From the NCBI GenBank assembly GCA_016707485.1, contig JADJHN010000001.1, positions 496,001 through 560,000 of the forward strand: 64,000 nucleotides of DNA, read 5' to 3'. The notes beneath the pieces were generated by a model. The model was not told the origin of the DNA. It ran no database searches and saw nothing but the letters and a program-made list of their open reading frames with translations. Origin of the DNA: Lysobacterales bacterium (lineage in GTDB: Bacteria > Pseudomonadota > Gammaproteobacteria > Xanthomonadales > Rhodanobacteraceae). Shown one piece after another: positions 28,421-35,962 of this stretch. Within the stretch, counting starts at the first letter, position 1. Every line of letters starts with the position of its first letter. Both the position numbers and the translations under genes were made by a program.

Positions 28421-28505
28421 GCGGATGCGCCAAGCGTGTCCGCCCTGCGTTCCACCCAAATCGATCGCGCCCATGCGCAGGCTGGATTGGCGCAGCGCAT
28501 CCACC
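28421..28505. repeat. REP-like palindromic intergenic repeat, copy 2
   Basis: Begins GCGGATGCGCCAAGCG, continues TCCGCCCTGCG and ends GGATTGGCGCAGCGCATCCACC. It has the same order of blocks as the copy at 21401-21480. It fills the gap between the convergent beta-helix gene and tadA. Confidence 0.55.
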
Positions 28506-28522
28506 ATCCGGCTGCCGGCAAG

Positions 28523-29032
28523 CTAGCGACGGCTGCGGAAAAACTCGCGCAACATCGCGCCGCTTTCCTCGGCAAGCAAGCCTGCGCTCACCTCGATGCG
28601 ATGGTTGTGCAACGGCGAGACCAGCGTATCGAACACGCTGCCCGCAGCACCGGTTTTCGGATCCGCTGCCGCGTAAACGACACGCGCCACCCGCGCATGC
28701 ACCAACGCCATCGCGCACATTGCGCAAGGTTCCAGCGTTGCGTACAGCGTCGCACCCGGGAAACGATAATTGCCGAGCCTGCCCCCGGCCGCGCGCAAGG
28801 CGAGGATCTCCGCATGCGCGCTCGGATCGTTGAGGCCGATATTTCGGTTCCAGCCTTCGCCGACTACCTCCCCATCCAAAACCAGCACGGCACCCACCGG
28901 CACCTCGCCATCGACATTGCACGCATGCGCCGCCAGTTCCAGCGCACGCCGCATCCAGTGCAGATCGGCAGCACCGGATTGAGGAGGCGCAAGCCGATCG
29001 CCCGCTTGTGGATGGTCTTCTTCCATTCCCAT
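28523..29032 (-). CDS. tadA: tRNA(adenosine(34)) deaminase TadA
   Basis: A 169-residue zinc deaminase that converts A34 to inosine in the anticodon of tRNAArg(ACG). The active site is complete: HAE in PSAHAEILALR gives the zinc His and proton-shuttle Glu, and PCAMC in LEPCAMCAMAL gives the two cysteines. About 25 residues precede the conserved WMRRALELA; an internal start is possible, but the next in-frame ATG (WMRRA) would leave almost no N-terminus. Confidence 0.95.
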   Translation of the reverse strand: MGMEEDHPQAGDRLAPPQSGAADLHWMRRALELAAHACNVDGEVPVGAVLVLDGEVVGEGWNRNIGLNDPSAHAEILALRAAGGRLGNYRFPGATLYATLEPCAMCAMALVHARVARVVYAAADPKTGAAGSVFDTLVSPLHNHRIEVSAGLLAEESGAMLREFFRSRR

Positions 29033-29128
29033 TCGATGGTCACCCTTCTCGAATTTGCAGTTCGCTGATCACTGCCGCAACGAATCGCCATCAGGGCGTC
29101 CTTGCGCAGGCTTGCTTGACCGACCGCC

Positions 29129-30076
29129 TCAGGTTTCTGTCGCTGCGTCCGATCCGGCATTCAAACAGCACTTCTTGTATTTCCTTCCGCTGCCGCACGG
29201 GCAAGGATCGTTGCGGCCGATCTTGGGGACGTCGCGGACATAGGGCTCCGACGGCAAGCAGTTGTCGTACGCATCGAGGTCGAGTAACTCGTCCTGCCCC
29301 CTGCCTTGCTCGTCCTCCTCGGCCCAACGTTTCTGCCGAGCCTCGATCCGCTCGGGCGAATAGAAACCCCAGGGATCGCCCATGTACAACCAGCTCGGGC
29401 TGTCCTGGCCGGCATACGCCGACTCGACTTCCTGCATGGAAAATATGGCGCCGGACCCGACCTGCGATTCAACCAATCTTTCCAGCAAGGCCCGATACGC
29501 GGGGCGCGGAAAATCGAGCAATACCGTTGCGGTCAACATCGTTTCATCCAAATTGCCCGCCTGGGCGGCAACCCATTCGGCCGTTCGCGCCAGACATGCA
29601 TCAAGCGCCTCGGGGTCACGCCGCTGGGCAGCCGCGAGCAGGACTTCCACCGCATGCGAGCGCATGTATGGGTGCGCGTGATGCTCCCAGGCCAGCGCCT
29701 CGACATCCGCAAATATCGAATCCGGCTTGTTGCGGAACAGGGCTGGCCAGTGGCCGGCCAACCAGTCTTGGACCTCATCGTCCGGGTCAGCGGCCAGCCG
29801 TCGCATCAAGTGCACCAATTGCTGCCCAGCGGCCTCTTCTTCCATCAAACCGAGAATGAACGCGGCGTGGATGCGCATCCACCAGTGGCCTTCGCTCGCG
29901 CACATGGACCAGTCGGCAGCTGGACCCACGTGCGCATCCAGCGCATCGACCATCGCCCGCCCATGTCGCGCGCATTCGTCGATGAACTCGCGCGGAGCTC
30001 GATCCTCATATTCAATCAGCGTTGCAAGCAGATCATCCACGACCATTTCAGCCACCCCATCCCGCTTGTGGCGCAT
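29129..30076 (-). CDS. DUF1186 domain protein with C-terminal SEC-C zinc motif
   Basis: A 315-residue protein. The bulk is helical, HEAT-like DUF1186 sequence (LLATLIEYEDRAPREFIDE, then HWWMRIHAAFILGLMEEE). The C-terminus is a classical SEC-C motif, IGRNDPCPCGSGRKYKKCC, binding zinc through CxCx8CC, as in SecA and many uncharacterised proteins. Function unknown. It is the last core gene before the accessory island. Confidence 0.82.
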   Translation of the reverse strand: MRHKRDGVAEMVVDDLLATLIEYEDRAPREFIDECARHGRAMVDALDAHVGPAADWSMCASEGHWWMRIHAAFILGLMEEEAAGQQLVHLMRRLAADPDDEVQDWLAGHWPALFRNKPDSIFADVEALAWEHHAHPYMRSHAVEVLLAAAQRRDPEALDACLARTAEWVAAQAGNLDETMLTATVLLDFPRPAYRALLERLVESQVGSGAIFSMQEVESAYAGQDSPSWLYMGDPWGFYSPERIEARQKRWAEEDEQGRGQDELLDLDAYDNCLPSEPYVRDVPKIGRNDPCPCGSGRKYKKCCLNAGSDAATET

Positions 30077-30086
30077 TGCAGGTCAT

Positions 30087-31442
30087 TTATGCTTTCAACA
30101 GCTTCGCGGCAGCGGGATCGTAGATGTAGCCGGTGACGCTGCCATCCTTGATGCGTGCGACGGCCTCGTCGATGACGAACAGCGGCACGAGAAACCATTC
30201 CTCGGGCTGGACGGGGTGACCGAATCGGTCGTTGATCGTGATGTTCAATCGTGCGGGCGCGAACAGCCTGTGGAAGAGGTTCTCCATCCGGGTGCGGTTG
30301 ACGCCCGCGAGCTTGTAGGTTGCCACCACTTCGACCTTCGCCAGCAGGCAGGTGGAGTCGTCCTCGGCGTTGGCGATGCGCGTCTCCACCCTGCCGCCGG
30401 TCACGCCGACCTTGTGGAAGATCTCGCGGTGACGCGCGACATAGGGATGATCGGAGAGGGAACGCAGGACGTAGATCGTGCCGCTTTCGACATCATCGGC
30501 TTCAAGCTCCCCGCCGAAGGAGTGTTGCCCACGGCCATCGGGGCGCTTGACGAGCTGGAATCCGGTCGCAGGATCGATGCCCTGCCACTCACCCAGCGCT
30601 TCGATGATGTGCTCCACCTCGCGCATCTTGTCCTTCGTGCTTTCGCGCAAATGGACGTTGGGGATGTGAATGATGGTCTTCTCGGCGGGATCGAGCACCT
30701 TGAGGATGTCATCGACATAAGGCCCGCTGTTGAAAAAGTAGCCGATGTCGAGCTGCTTGAGATGCGCGTAGCCGTTGAGTTGCTCGTAGTACGTGTAGGT
30801 GACGGTATCGAACTTCGACTCGTCCTGCGGCGCGAGCACAGCCTCGGCATCGCCCCGGAAGAAAGAGCCGGTCATGGCGACGATGTGCGTCTTGCCGCGC
30901 TCGAAGAACTGGCCGAGGTGCAAGCCGAGCTTGTTGTCCGGATTGCTGGAGACGTGTTGGAACTCATCGACCGCGATCAGGCGGTCGTCGAACGCCTCCA
31001 CGCCGTAGGCATCGACCGCGAAGCGGAAGATCGCATGGGTGCAGACCAGCACCTTGTCCTCGCTTTCGAGGAATGCGCCCAGCGCCTTGACCTTGCCGCC
31101 GTTGTCGTTGCCCGGCGCGTTGCACAGGTTCCACTTCGGTTCGACCTGCCAATCCGCCCGGAAACCGTACTTCGACAGCGGTTCGTCGTTGAAGCTTGCC
31201 CCGATGGATTTCTCAGGCACCACGATGATGGCCTGCTTGATGCCCTGATTGTGCAACGTGTCCAGTGCGACGAACATCAGCGCCCGGCTCTTGCCCGATG
31301 CCGGCGGCGGCTTGATCAGCAGGTATTGTTCGCCGCGCTTCTCGTAAGCCCGCTCCTGCATGGGCCGCATGCCGAGCGCATTGGCTTTGGTGGATACACC
31401 GTTGCGCGCGTAGGCGACGGAAACGGAGGGGACGGATTTCAT
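30087..31442 (-). CDS. truncated DEAD/DEAH helicase fused to a GIY-YIG (T5orf172) nuclease domain
   Basis: A 451-residue chimera. Residues 1-305 match the first part of a large SF2 helicase family: Walker A PPPASGKSRA (45-54), IIVVPEKSIG, the motif II variant VDEFQH (158-163) and AMTGSFF as motif III. At about residue 305, after GFQLVKRPDGRG, the expected lobe 2 with motifs V and VI is absent. The rest (about 320-450) is a T5orf172/GIY-YIG domain: GTIYVLRSLSDHPYV, KVGVTGGRVETRI, NLFHRLFAPARL. The ATG at 31442 overlaps the PIN-toxin stop. Helicase activity is unlikely; nuclease activity is possible. Confidence 0.75.
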   Translation of the reverse strand: MKSVPSVSVAYARNGVSTKANALGMRPMQERAYEKRGEQYLLIKPPPASGKSRALMFVALDTLHNQGIKQAIIVVPEKSIGASFNDEPLSKYGFRADWQVEPKWNLCNAPGNDNGGKVKALGAFLESEDKVLVCTHAIFRFAVDAYGVEAFDDRLIAVDEFQHVSSNPDNKLGLHLGQFFERGKTHIVAMTGSFFRGDAEAVLAPQDESKFDTVTYTYYEQLNGYAHLKQLDIGYFFNSGPYVDDILKVLDPAEKTIIHIPNVHLRESTKDKMREVEHIIEALGEWQGIDPATGFQLVKRPDGRGQHSFGGELEADDVESGTIYVLRSLSDHPYVARHREIFHKVGVTGGRVETRIANAEDDSTCLLAKVEVVATYKLAGVNRTRMENLFHRLFAPARLNITINDRFGHPVQPEEWFLVPLFVIDEAVARIKDGSVTGYIYDPAAAKLLKA

Positions 31443-31858
31443 CGTTGGTCTCCCAACCATTGTCGCGGGCTGAGTATGCGCTGCGGCCAGTCGGTCGATT
31501 CCTGCAAGCGGGCATCTCCGGTGATAAGCACCAAGTCGTCGCGCACCGCCAGCAAGCCCCACAGATGTTGATCGCCGGGGTCGGGTGCCGGGAGCGCTGG
31601 GGCGGCGGTCAACACGATGGCATGCAAGGCCAGTTCGGTCAGCACCGTTTCGATCTCCTCAGCCGACAGCCCGTGCAGCTTGCGCAGCTTGGGCCGACAC
31701 AGCACGTCGCGGTATTCGGCCAACAACTGGCTGGAAACCACATAGGCAAACTCCGCCGCCAACATGCCATCAAGAATCCGTACCGTGGGCGCTTCCACCT
31801 GGGTGCTCAGCAAACCGGCCACGATGACGTTGGTGTCGATGATGACCGGCGCGGTCAT
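31439..31858 (-). CDS. PIN-domain toxin of a type II toxin-antitoxin system
   Basis: A 139-residue PIN ribonuclease of the COG1569 type. The first catalytic Asp is in VIIDTNVIVAGLL; an acidic LLAEYRDVL follows, and the later acidic cluster PDPGDQHLWG and ITGDARL completes the site. Its ATG overlaps the stop of the RHH antitoxin (ATGA), and its own stop overlaps the start of the helicase/GIY-YIG gene, so three genes are translationally linked. The RNA target is unknown. Confidence 0.85.
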   Translation of the reverse strand: MTAPVIIDTNVIVAGLLSTQVEAPTVRILDGMLAAEFAYVVSSQLLAEYRDVLCRPKLRKLHGLSAEEIETVLTELALHAIVLTAAPALPAPDPGDQHLWGLLAVRDDLVLITGDARLQESTDWPQRILSPRQWLGDQR

Positions 31859-32088
31859 CGGCGATGCTGCCGGGTTTCCTGCACGGCCAGTTGCATGGCA
31901 TCGGCCTCGTCCAGACCGCTGTGCTGACGCGCACGCTGGACCAAGCTGCGCGCCTCTTCGCGCGTCTTGATGCCGTAGAACTCCAGGCTTTCGTCGATCA
32001 ACTGCCCGATCGACTTGCCGCGCCGGGCCGAAGCCTCCTTCAGCGCGCGATAGCGGGCCTCATTCAAGGTGATGGTCAGGCGGCTCAT
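31855..32088 (-). CDS. ribbon-helix-helix antitoxin
   Basis: A 77-residue partner of the PIN toxin. The beta strand RLTITLNEARYRALKEASA followed by the helix turn GKSIGQLIDESLEFYG is a typical RHH DNA-binding fold, so the protein should both neutralise the toxin and repress the operon. The tail (EEARSLVQRARQHSGLDE) is likely the toxin-binding part. The ATG at 32088 is chosen because the RHH strand starts right after it; the in-frame ATG at 32130 gives an unlikely basic extension. Confidence 0.82.
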   Translation of the reverse strand: MSRLTITLNEARYRALKEASARRGKSIGQLIDESLEFYGIKTREEARSLVQRARQHSGLDEADAMQLAVQETRQHRR

Positions 32089-32197
32089 ATCGGCGGCTCG
32101 GCGTTTTGGTGTTTTCGCACCATAGCACAACTGTGATGACCCCGTGGCAATAGTCCAACAGCCTCCTGGACAAATTCCCCACGGAATTGTCGCTCAT
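32060..32197 (-). CDS. small ORF with strong Shine-Dalgarno, possible gene remnant or leader peptide
   Basis: A 45-residue frame starting MSDNSVGNLSRRLLDY. It has an excellent AAGGAG ribosome site seven bases upstream of the ATG at 32197, better than any other in this island. It overlaps the antitoxin start, and the end of the frame looks unstructured. It may be the 5' remnant of a former operon gene or a leader for the toxin-antitoxin unit. Coding status is unproven. Confidence 0.28.
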   Translation of the reverse strand: MSDNSVGNLSRRLLDYCHGVITVVLWCENTKTPSRRYEPPDHHLE

Positions 32198-32232
32198 GAC
32201 TTGCTCCTTGCGGCTGTTCCGGTCGGCTCTCG

Positions 32233-32269
32233 TCACGCCTTCCAGGGCACATCTTCCACACGTCCCTGG
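32233..32269 (-). pseudogene. possible 3' remnant of a gene cut by the IS21 element
   Basis: Directly outside the left IS end, one minus-strand frame reads QGRVEDVPWKA and then TGA, 35 bases before the Shine-Dalgarno-led ORF at 32197. Such a short frame proves little, but its ending followed by a good ribosome site is what the tail of an upstream operon gene interrupted by the insertion would look like. Confidence 0.2.
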
Positions 32270-32387
32270 TGTTGCTGCTCGTTGAAAATTGACCATAAAT
32301 CGAGGGTTCTGCTCGCTGAAAATTGACCAGGGTGCTCTGACCTAACCTGCCGGCCTTTTGGACTGGCAGGGAGACGAGGTGCACACC

Positions 32388-33884
32388 ATGGCAACGTACG
32401 CAAAGGTGCGACGGATGCGGCTCCGCGAGGGGCTGTCGATTAGTGAGATCGCCAGACGGACGAGTCTGTCGAGGAATACGATCAAGGCGTGGCTGCGGGC
32501 GTCGACCCGCAGTGAGATGAGCTACCGGCGCGAGGCGGGTCCGAAGAAGCTCGACGGGCATCGAGAGTGGTTGCGACAGGCGCTTGAGATCGATGCCCGT
32601 CGGCCAAGGAAGGAGCGGCGCACGGCGCTGCGGCTGTTCGCTCAACTGCAGGCGGAGGGCTTTGACGGCAGCTACACCCGGGTCACGGAGGCGATCCGCG
32701 CCTGGCGTGCCGAGTCCGGCGCAGTGACGGCGCGCTCGGCCTTTGTGCCGTTGCGCTTCGAGTGGGGTGAGGCGTACCAGTTTGATTGGAGCGAAGAAGG
32801 CATCGTCATTGGCGGCGTCTGGCGCAAGGTGCAGTTGGCGCACATGAAGCTGTGCGCGTCACGGGCCTTCTGGCTGGTGGCCTACCCGGCGCAGAGTCAC
32901 GAGATGCTGTTCGATGCACACCTGCGTTGTCTGACCGGGCTGGGCGGCATCGCTCGACGCGGCATCTACGACAACATGAAGACGGCAGTGGACCGGGTGC
33001 CGGGCCGCGGCAAGGCGCGGATCGTCAACGCGCGGTTTACCGCCATGACGGCGCACTATCTGATTGATCCAGACTTCTGCAATGTGGCCTCGGGTTGGGA
33101 GAAGGGGCGTGTCGAAAAAGGCGTGCAGGACGCCCGCCGCCGCATCTGGCAGCGAGCGCAGGAGCAGCGCTTCGTAAGCTTTGCTGAGCTCAACGTGTGG
33201 CTGGCCACGGAGTGCATCGAAGGCCGCAGTGCCACGCATCCGGACTTTCCGGGCATGAGCATTGCCGAAGCGCTGGAGCACGAGCTGCCGCACCTGATGC
33301 CGATGACAGCACCGTTTGATGGCTACATCGAATCACCCGCGCGGGTATCGAGCACCTGCCTGGTGTCGGCGGCGCGCAATCGCTACTCGGTGCCCTGCGC
33401 TTATGCGGGTCACCGGGTCAGCGTGCGGCTGTATCCGGAGCGCATCGTCATCGTGGGTGACCAGGAGGTCATCGCCGAGCACCCGCGGGCGACCGAGCGC
33501 GACCACGTGGTCTACGACTGGCAGCATTACGTGCCGCTGATCGCGCGCAAGCCCGGCGCGCTGCGCAACGGCGCGCCGTTTGCCGACATGCCGGAGCCGC
33601 TCAAGCGGCTCAGTCGTGCGCTGCTGCGTCGCGCAGGCGGTGATCGGGTGATGGCGCAGGTGTTGGCGGCGGTACCACGGCATGGGCTGGAGGGGGTGTT
33701 GGTCGCGGTTGATCTCGTGCTCGATGCAGGGCCTCCCAGCGCCGAGCACGTGCTCAACGTCCTTGCCCGACTGAGTGAGGGGCCGCCACCGGAAGCGGTC
33801 CGCACATCGCTCGTTGTTGAAGAGCCACCGACCACCGACACCCGTCGCTACGACACCCTGCGCGAGGAGATGACCCATGTCTGA
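32388..33884 (+). CDS. istA: IS21 family transposase IstA
   Basis: A 498-residue DDE transposase. The N-terminus has a helix-turn-helix (LRLREG-type: SISEIARRTSLSRNTIKAWL). The integrase core shows D in YQFDWSEEG, D in GIYDNMKTAVDRV, and E in KGRVEKGVQDARR, followed by a C-terminal beta domain. GGGAGACGAGG lies just upstream of the ATG at 32388. The frame is intact, so the element could be active with IstB. Confidence 0.95.
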   Translation: MATYAKVRRMRLREGLSISEIARRTSLSRNTIKAWLRASTRSEMSYRREAGPKKLDGHREWLRQALEIDARRPRKERRTALRLFAQLQAEGFDGSYTRVTEAIRAWRAESGAVTARSAFVPLRFEWGEAYQFDWSEEGIVIGGVWRKVQLAHMKLCASRAFWLVAYPAQSHEMLFDAHLRCLTGLGGIARRGIYDNMKTAVDRVPGRGKARIVNARFTAMTAHYLIDPDFCNVASGWEKGRVEKGVQDARRRIWQRAQEQRFVSFAELNVWLATECIEGRSATHPDFPGMSIAEALEHELPHLMPMTAPFDGYIESPARVSSTCLVSAARNRYSVPCAYAGHRVSVRLYPERIVIVGDQEVIAEHPRATERDHVVYDWQHYVPLIARKPGALRNGAPFADMPEPLKRLSRALLRRAGGDRVMAQVLAAVPRHGLEGVLVAVDLVLDAGPPSAEHVLNVLARLSEGPPPEAVRTSLVVEEPPTTDTRRYDTLREEMTHV

Positions 33885-34683
33885 CCTGATCACCGAGCTC
33901 AAGCAGCTACGCCTGTACGGCATGGCCAGCAGCTATGCCGAGGTACTGCAGAACAGCGCCGGCGGCGGCACCGAACAGGCCGAGTGGCTGCTGCGCCATC
34001 TGATCACCGCCGAGCAGACCGACCGCGGTCTGCGCTCGATCCGCTACCAGATGCATGTGGCCAAGTTCCCTGTGCATCGCGATCTCGCTGGATTCGAATT
34101 TGATCGGTCCAAAGTCGATCGCCAGCAGATCAGCGTGTTTGCTACCGCCGAGTTCACTGAGCGGGCCGAGAACATCGTCCTGGTCGGCGGCACCGGGACC
34201 GGCAAGACCCACCTCGCCACCGCGCTGGGCATTCAGGCGATTACCCGCCACGGCAAGCGAGTTCGGTTCTATTCCACCGTCGATCTGGTCAACCAGTTGG
34301 AGCAGGAAAAGGCGGCGGGCCGATCCGGTCGACTGGCCAACCAGCTCATGCATCTGGATCTCGTCATCCTCGACGAACTCGGCTACCTGCCGTTCTCGCA
34401 GGCCGGCGGCGCGCTGCTGTTTCATCTGCTATCCAAACTCTACGAGCACACCAGCGTCATCATCACCACCAATCTGGTGTTTGCCGAATGGGCCAACGTG
34501 TTCATCGACGCCAAGCTGACCACGGCGCTACTCGACCGACTGACCCACCACTGCCACATCGTCGAGACCGGCAACGAATCCTACCGATTCCACCAGAGCA
34601 GCGGCCAGGCCAAAGCCCGAATCAAGTCGCGTGAGCAGGCCAAGCAGAGAGCATCCAAGGAGGTGATCGAAGAACCCTTCTGA
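33877..34683 (+). CDS. istB: IS21 family helper ATPase IstB
   Basis: A 268-residue AAA+ ATPase that selects and remodels the target for IstA. Walker A is GGTGTGKTHLATAL near residue 105, Walker B LVILDELGYLPFSQ, and the sensor region SVIITTNLVFAEW. The N-terminal helical domain starts LITELKQLRLYGMASSY. The start overlaps the istA stop by eight bases. The C-terminal RLTHHCHIVETGNESYRF is normal, so the gene is intact. Confidence 0.96.
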   Translation: MSDLITELKQLRLYGMASSYAEVLQNSAGGGTEQAEWLLRHLITAEQTDRGLRSIRYQMHVAKFPVHRDLAGFEFDRSKVDRQQISVFATAEFTERAENIVLVGGTGTGKTHLATALGIQAITRHGKRVRFYSTVDLVNQLEQEKAAGRSGRLANQLMHLDLVILDELGYLPFSQAGGALLFHLLSKLYEHTSVIITTNLVFAEWANVFIDAKLTTALLDRLTHHCHIVETGNESYRFHQSSGQAKARIKSREQAKQRASKEVIEEPF

Positions 34684-34801
34684 TCCCCTCCGACCCACGC
34701 TCGGAGTTACACTCCGACCACGCCGAGGAAACCCTCCCCGGCCTTCATCCCTGGTCAATTTTCAACGAGCAGAAATGGTCAGTTTTCAACGAGCGCCAAC
34801 A

Positions 34802-34980
<179 letters not shown>

Positions 34981-34990
34981 GTTTGGGCGC

Positions 34991-35137
34991 TTAACAGGCT
35001 GTTGAAATACTACTCAGCCGGCACGACTCGGTGGCAAAACAGGCCTCAAAATGCCCATTTACGCCGGTAAACTGCGCTTTTTCGGCCTGTTTCACCTTGT
35101 CTCCCACTCGCCTGAGCGAATTTCAACAGCCTGTCAA
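34991..35137. mobile_element. 147-bp MITE-like element with terminal inverted repeats
   Basis: The ends TTAACAGGCTGTTGAAAT (34991-35008) and, read inward from the right, TTGACAGGCTGTTGAAAT (35137-35120) match at 17 of 18 positions. A second inner inverted repeat (AAACAGGCC and GGCCTGTTT) allows the whole element to fold into a long hairpin. It has no coding capacity. The ACAGGCTGTTGAAA ends are like those of known transposons, so a transposase elsewhere in the genome probably mobilises it. No clear target duplication is visible. Confidence 0.72.
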
Positions 35138-35217
35138 GCCCGATACCGCGAAAGTCTTCGTCAATTGCGTTAATATGTACTCAATTCTGCACATAAATCA
35201 AGCCAGTGGAGTGTGTG

Positions 35218-35520
35218 ATGCCCATCTCAGCCCGCGACGTGATTTCGCTTTCCCAAGCCAGGGCCAATCTCTCTGAACTGGCCGACCAGGTAAAAGATGG
35301 AGTCGAGAAGATCGTGACGAAAAATGGCGAGAGCTACGTTGCCATCATCGACTCGCAGCGACTGGACTATTACCACCAACTGGAGCGTGAACGCATTCAC
35401 TTGCTGTTGATGGAGGATGCCGGCAATGGCTTGGCTGACATCTCCGCAGGCAAGACCAAACAAGCCCGTAGTGCCCTCTCTGCCCTCAAGCGAAACCGTG
35501 CAGCCAAAACAACTGGCTGA
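35218..35520 (+). CDS. Phd/YefM family antitoxin
   Basis: A 100-residue antitoxin. The N-terminal PISARDVISLSQARANLSELADQV and KIVTKNGESYVAIIDSQRLDYY form the Phd/YefM DNA-binding fold; the basic C-terminal tail (LSALKRNRAAK) is likely the toxin-binding arm. GGAG lies upstream of the ATG at 35218. An AT-rich stretch (TTAATATG near 35170) is a candidate promoter. The toxin gene starts 8 bases after the stop. Confidence 0.85.
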   Translation: MPISARDVISLSQARANLSELADQVKDGVEKIVTKNGESYVAIIDSQRLDYYHQLERERIHLLLMEDAGNGLADISAGKTKQARSALSALKRNRAAKTTG

Positions 35521-35528
35521 ATTGCCGC

Positions 35529-35915
35529 GTGACTGTCCGCCAAGTCGTAAGACTCACTGCCCACTTTGAACGAAATCTCGAAGAGGTCGAAGCGTTCCTG
35601 CGCGAAGCCGAAGCCCCACAGGCCTTCGATGCGTTGCTGGACGAACTGATTGATACCGTCATCCCAAATCTGGAGCGCTTTCCGGGGATGGGGCGATCCT
35701 TCCTCGAACTCCCCACCCGCTCCGTGGAGGCGAGTAACGGCATTGTTCGCCTGACCGGGCAATTGAACGCCATTGCCGAAGCCAGCGAACTGCGCGAATA
35801 CGTGATGACACACTACCTGCTGCTGTACGCGCAGATCAAAGGTACGACACACCTGCTCTCGATCCGCCACCATCGACAGCTTTCGTTTGATCTGGCGGGT
35901 CACTGGCCAATGTGA
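35529..35915 (+). CDS. RelE/ParE family toxin
   Basis: A 128-residue toxin of the RelE/ParE superfamily. The opening VRLTAHFERNLEEVEAFL and the C-terminal HLLSIRHHRQLSFDLAGHW are characteristic. The start is GTG at 35529, just behind the antitoxin gene. Slightly longer than the usual 95-100 residues because of an insertion after the first helices. Whether it acts on ribosomes or gyrase cannot be told. Confidence 0.85.
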   Translation: MTVRQVVRLTAHFERNLEEVEAFLREAEAPQAFDALLDELIDTVIPNLERFPGMGRSFLELPTRSVEASNGIVRLTGQLNAIAEASELREYVMTHYLLLYAQIKGTTHLLSIRHHRQLSFDLAGHWPM

Positions 35916-35962
35916 GCGATCCGACCAAGGCGAGCGTCAATGCCGCACAACATACCAGTGCG

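Larger units (their letters stand above)
32270..34801 (+). mobile_element. complete IS21-family insertion sequence
   Basis: The 2532-bp element carries istA and istB with an 8-base overlap. The left end starts TGTTGCTGCTCGTTGAAAA, and the right end read inward starts TGTTGGCGCTCGTTGAAAA. Each end has a second internal copy of the repeat (GCTCG[T/C]TGAAAATTGACCA at 32277-32295 and 32311-32329; complements at 34752-34770 and 34776-34794), as is usual for IS21. No target duplication can be recognised, because the right flank runs straight into an abnormal G-rich tract. Confidence 0.92.

Noticed and set aside
34991..35137. CRISPR array or attachment site
   Set aside because: There is only a pair of inverted ends and no spaced direct repeats; it fits a MITE.
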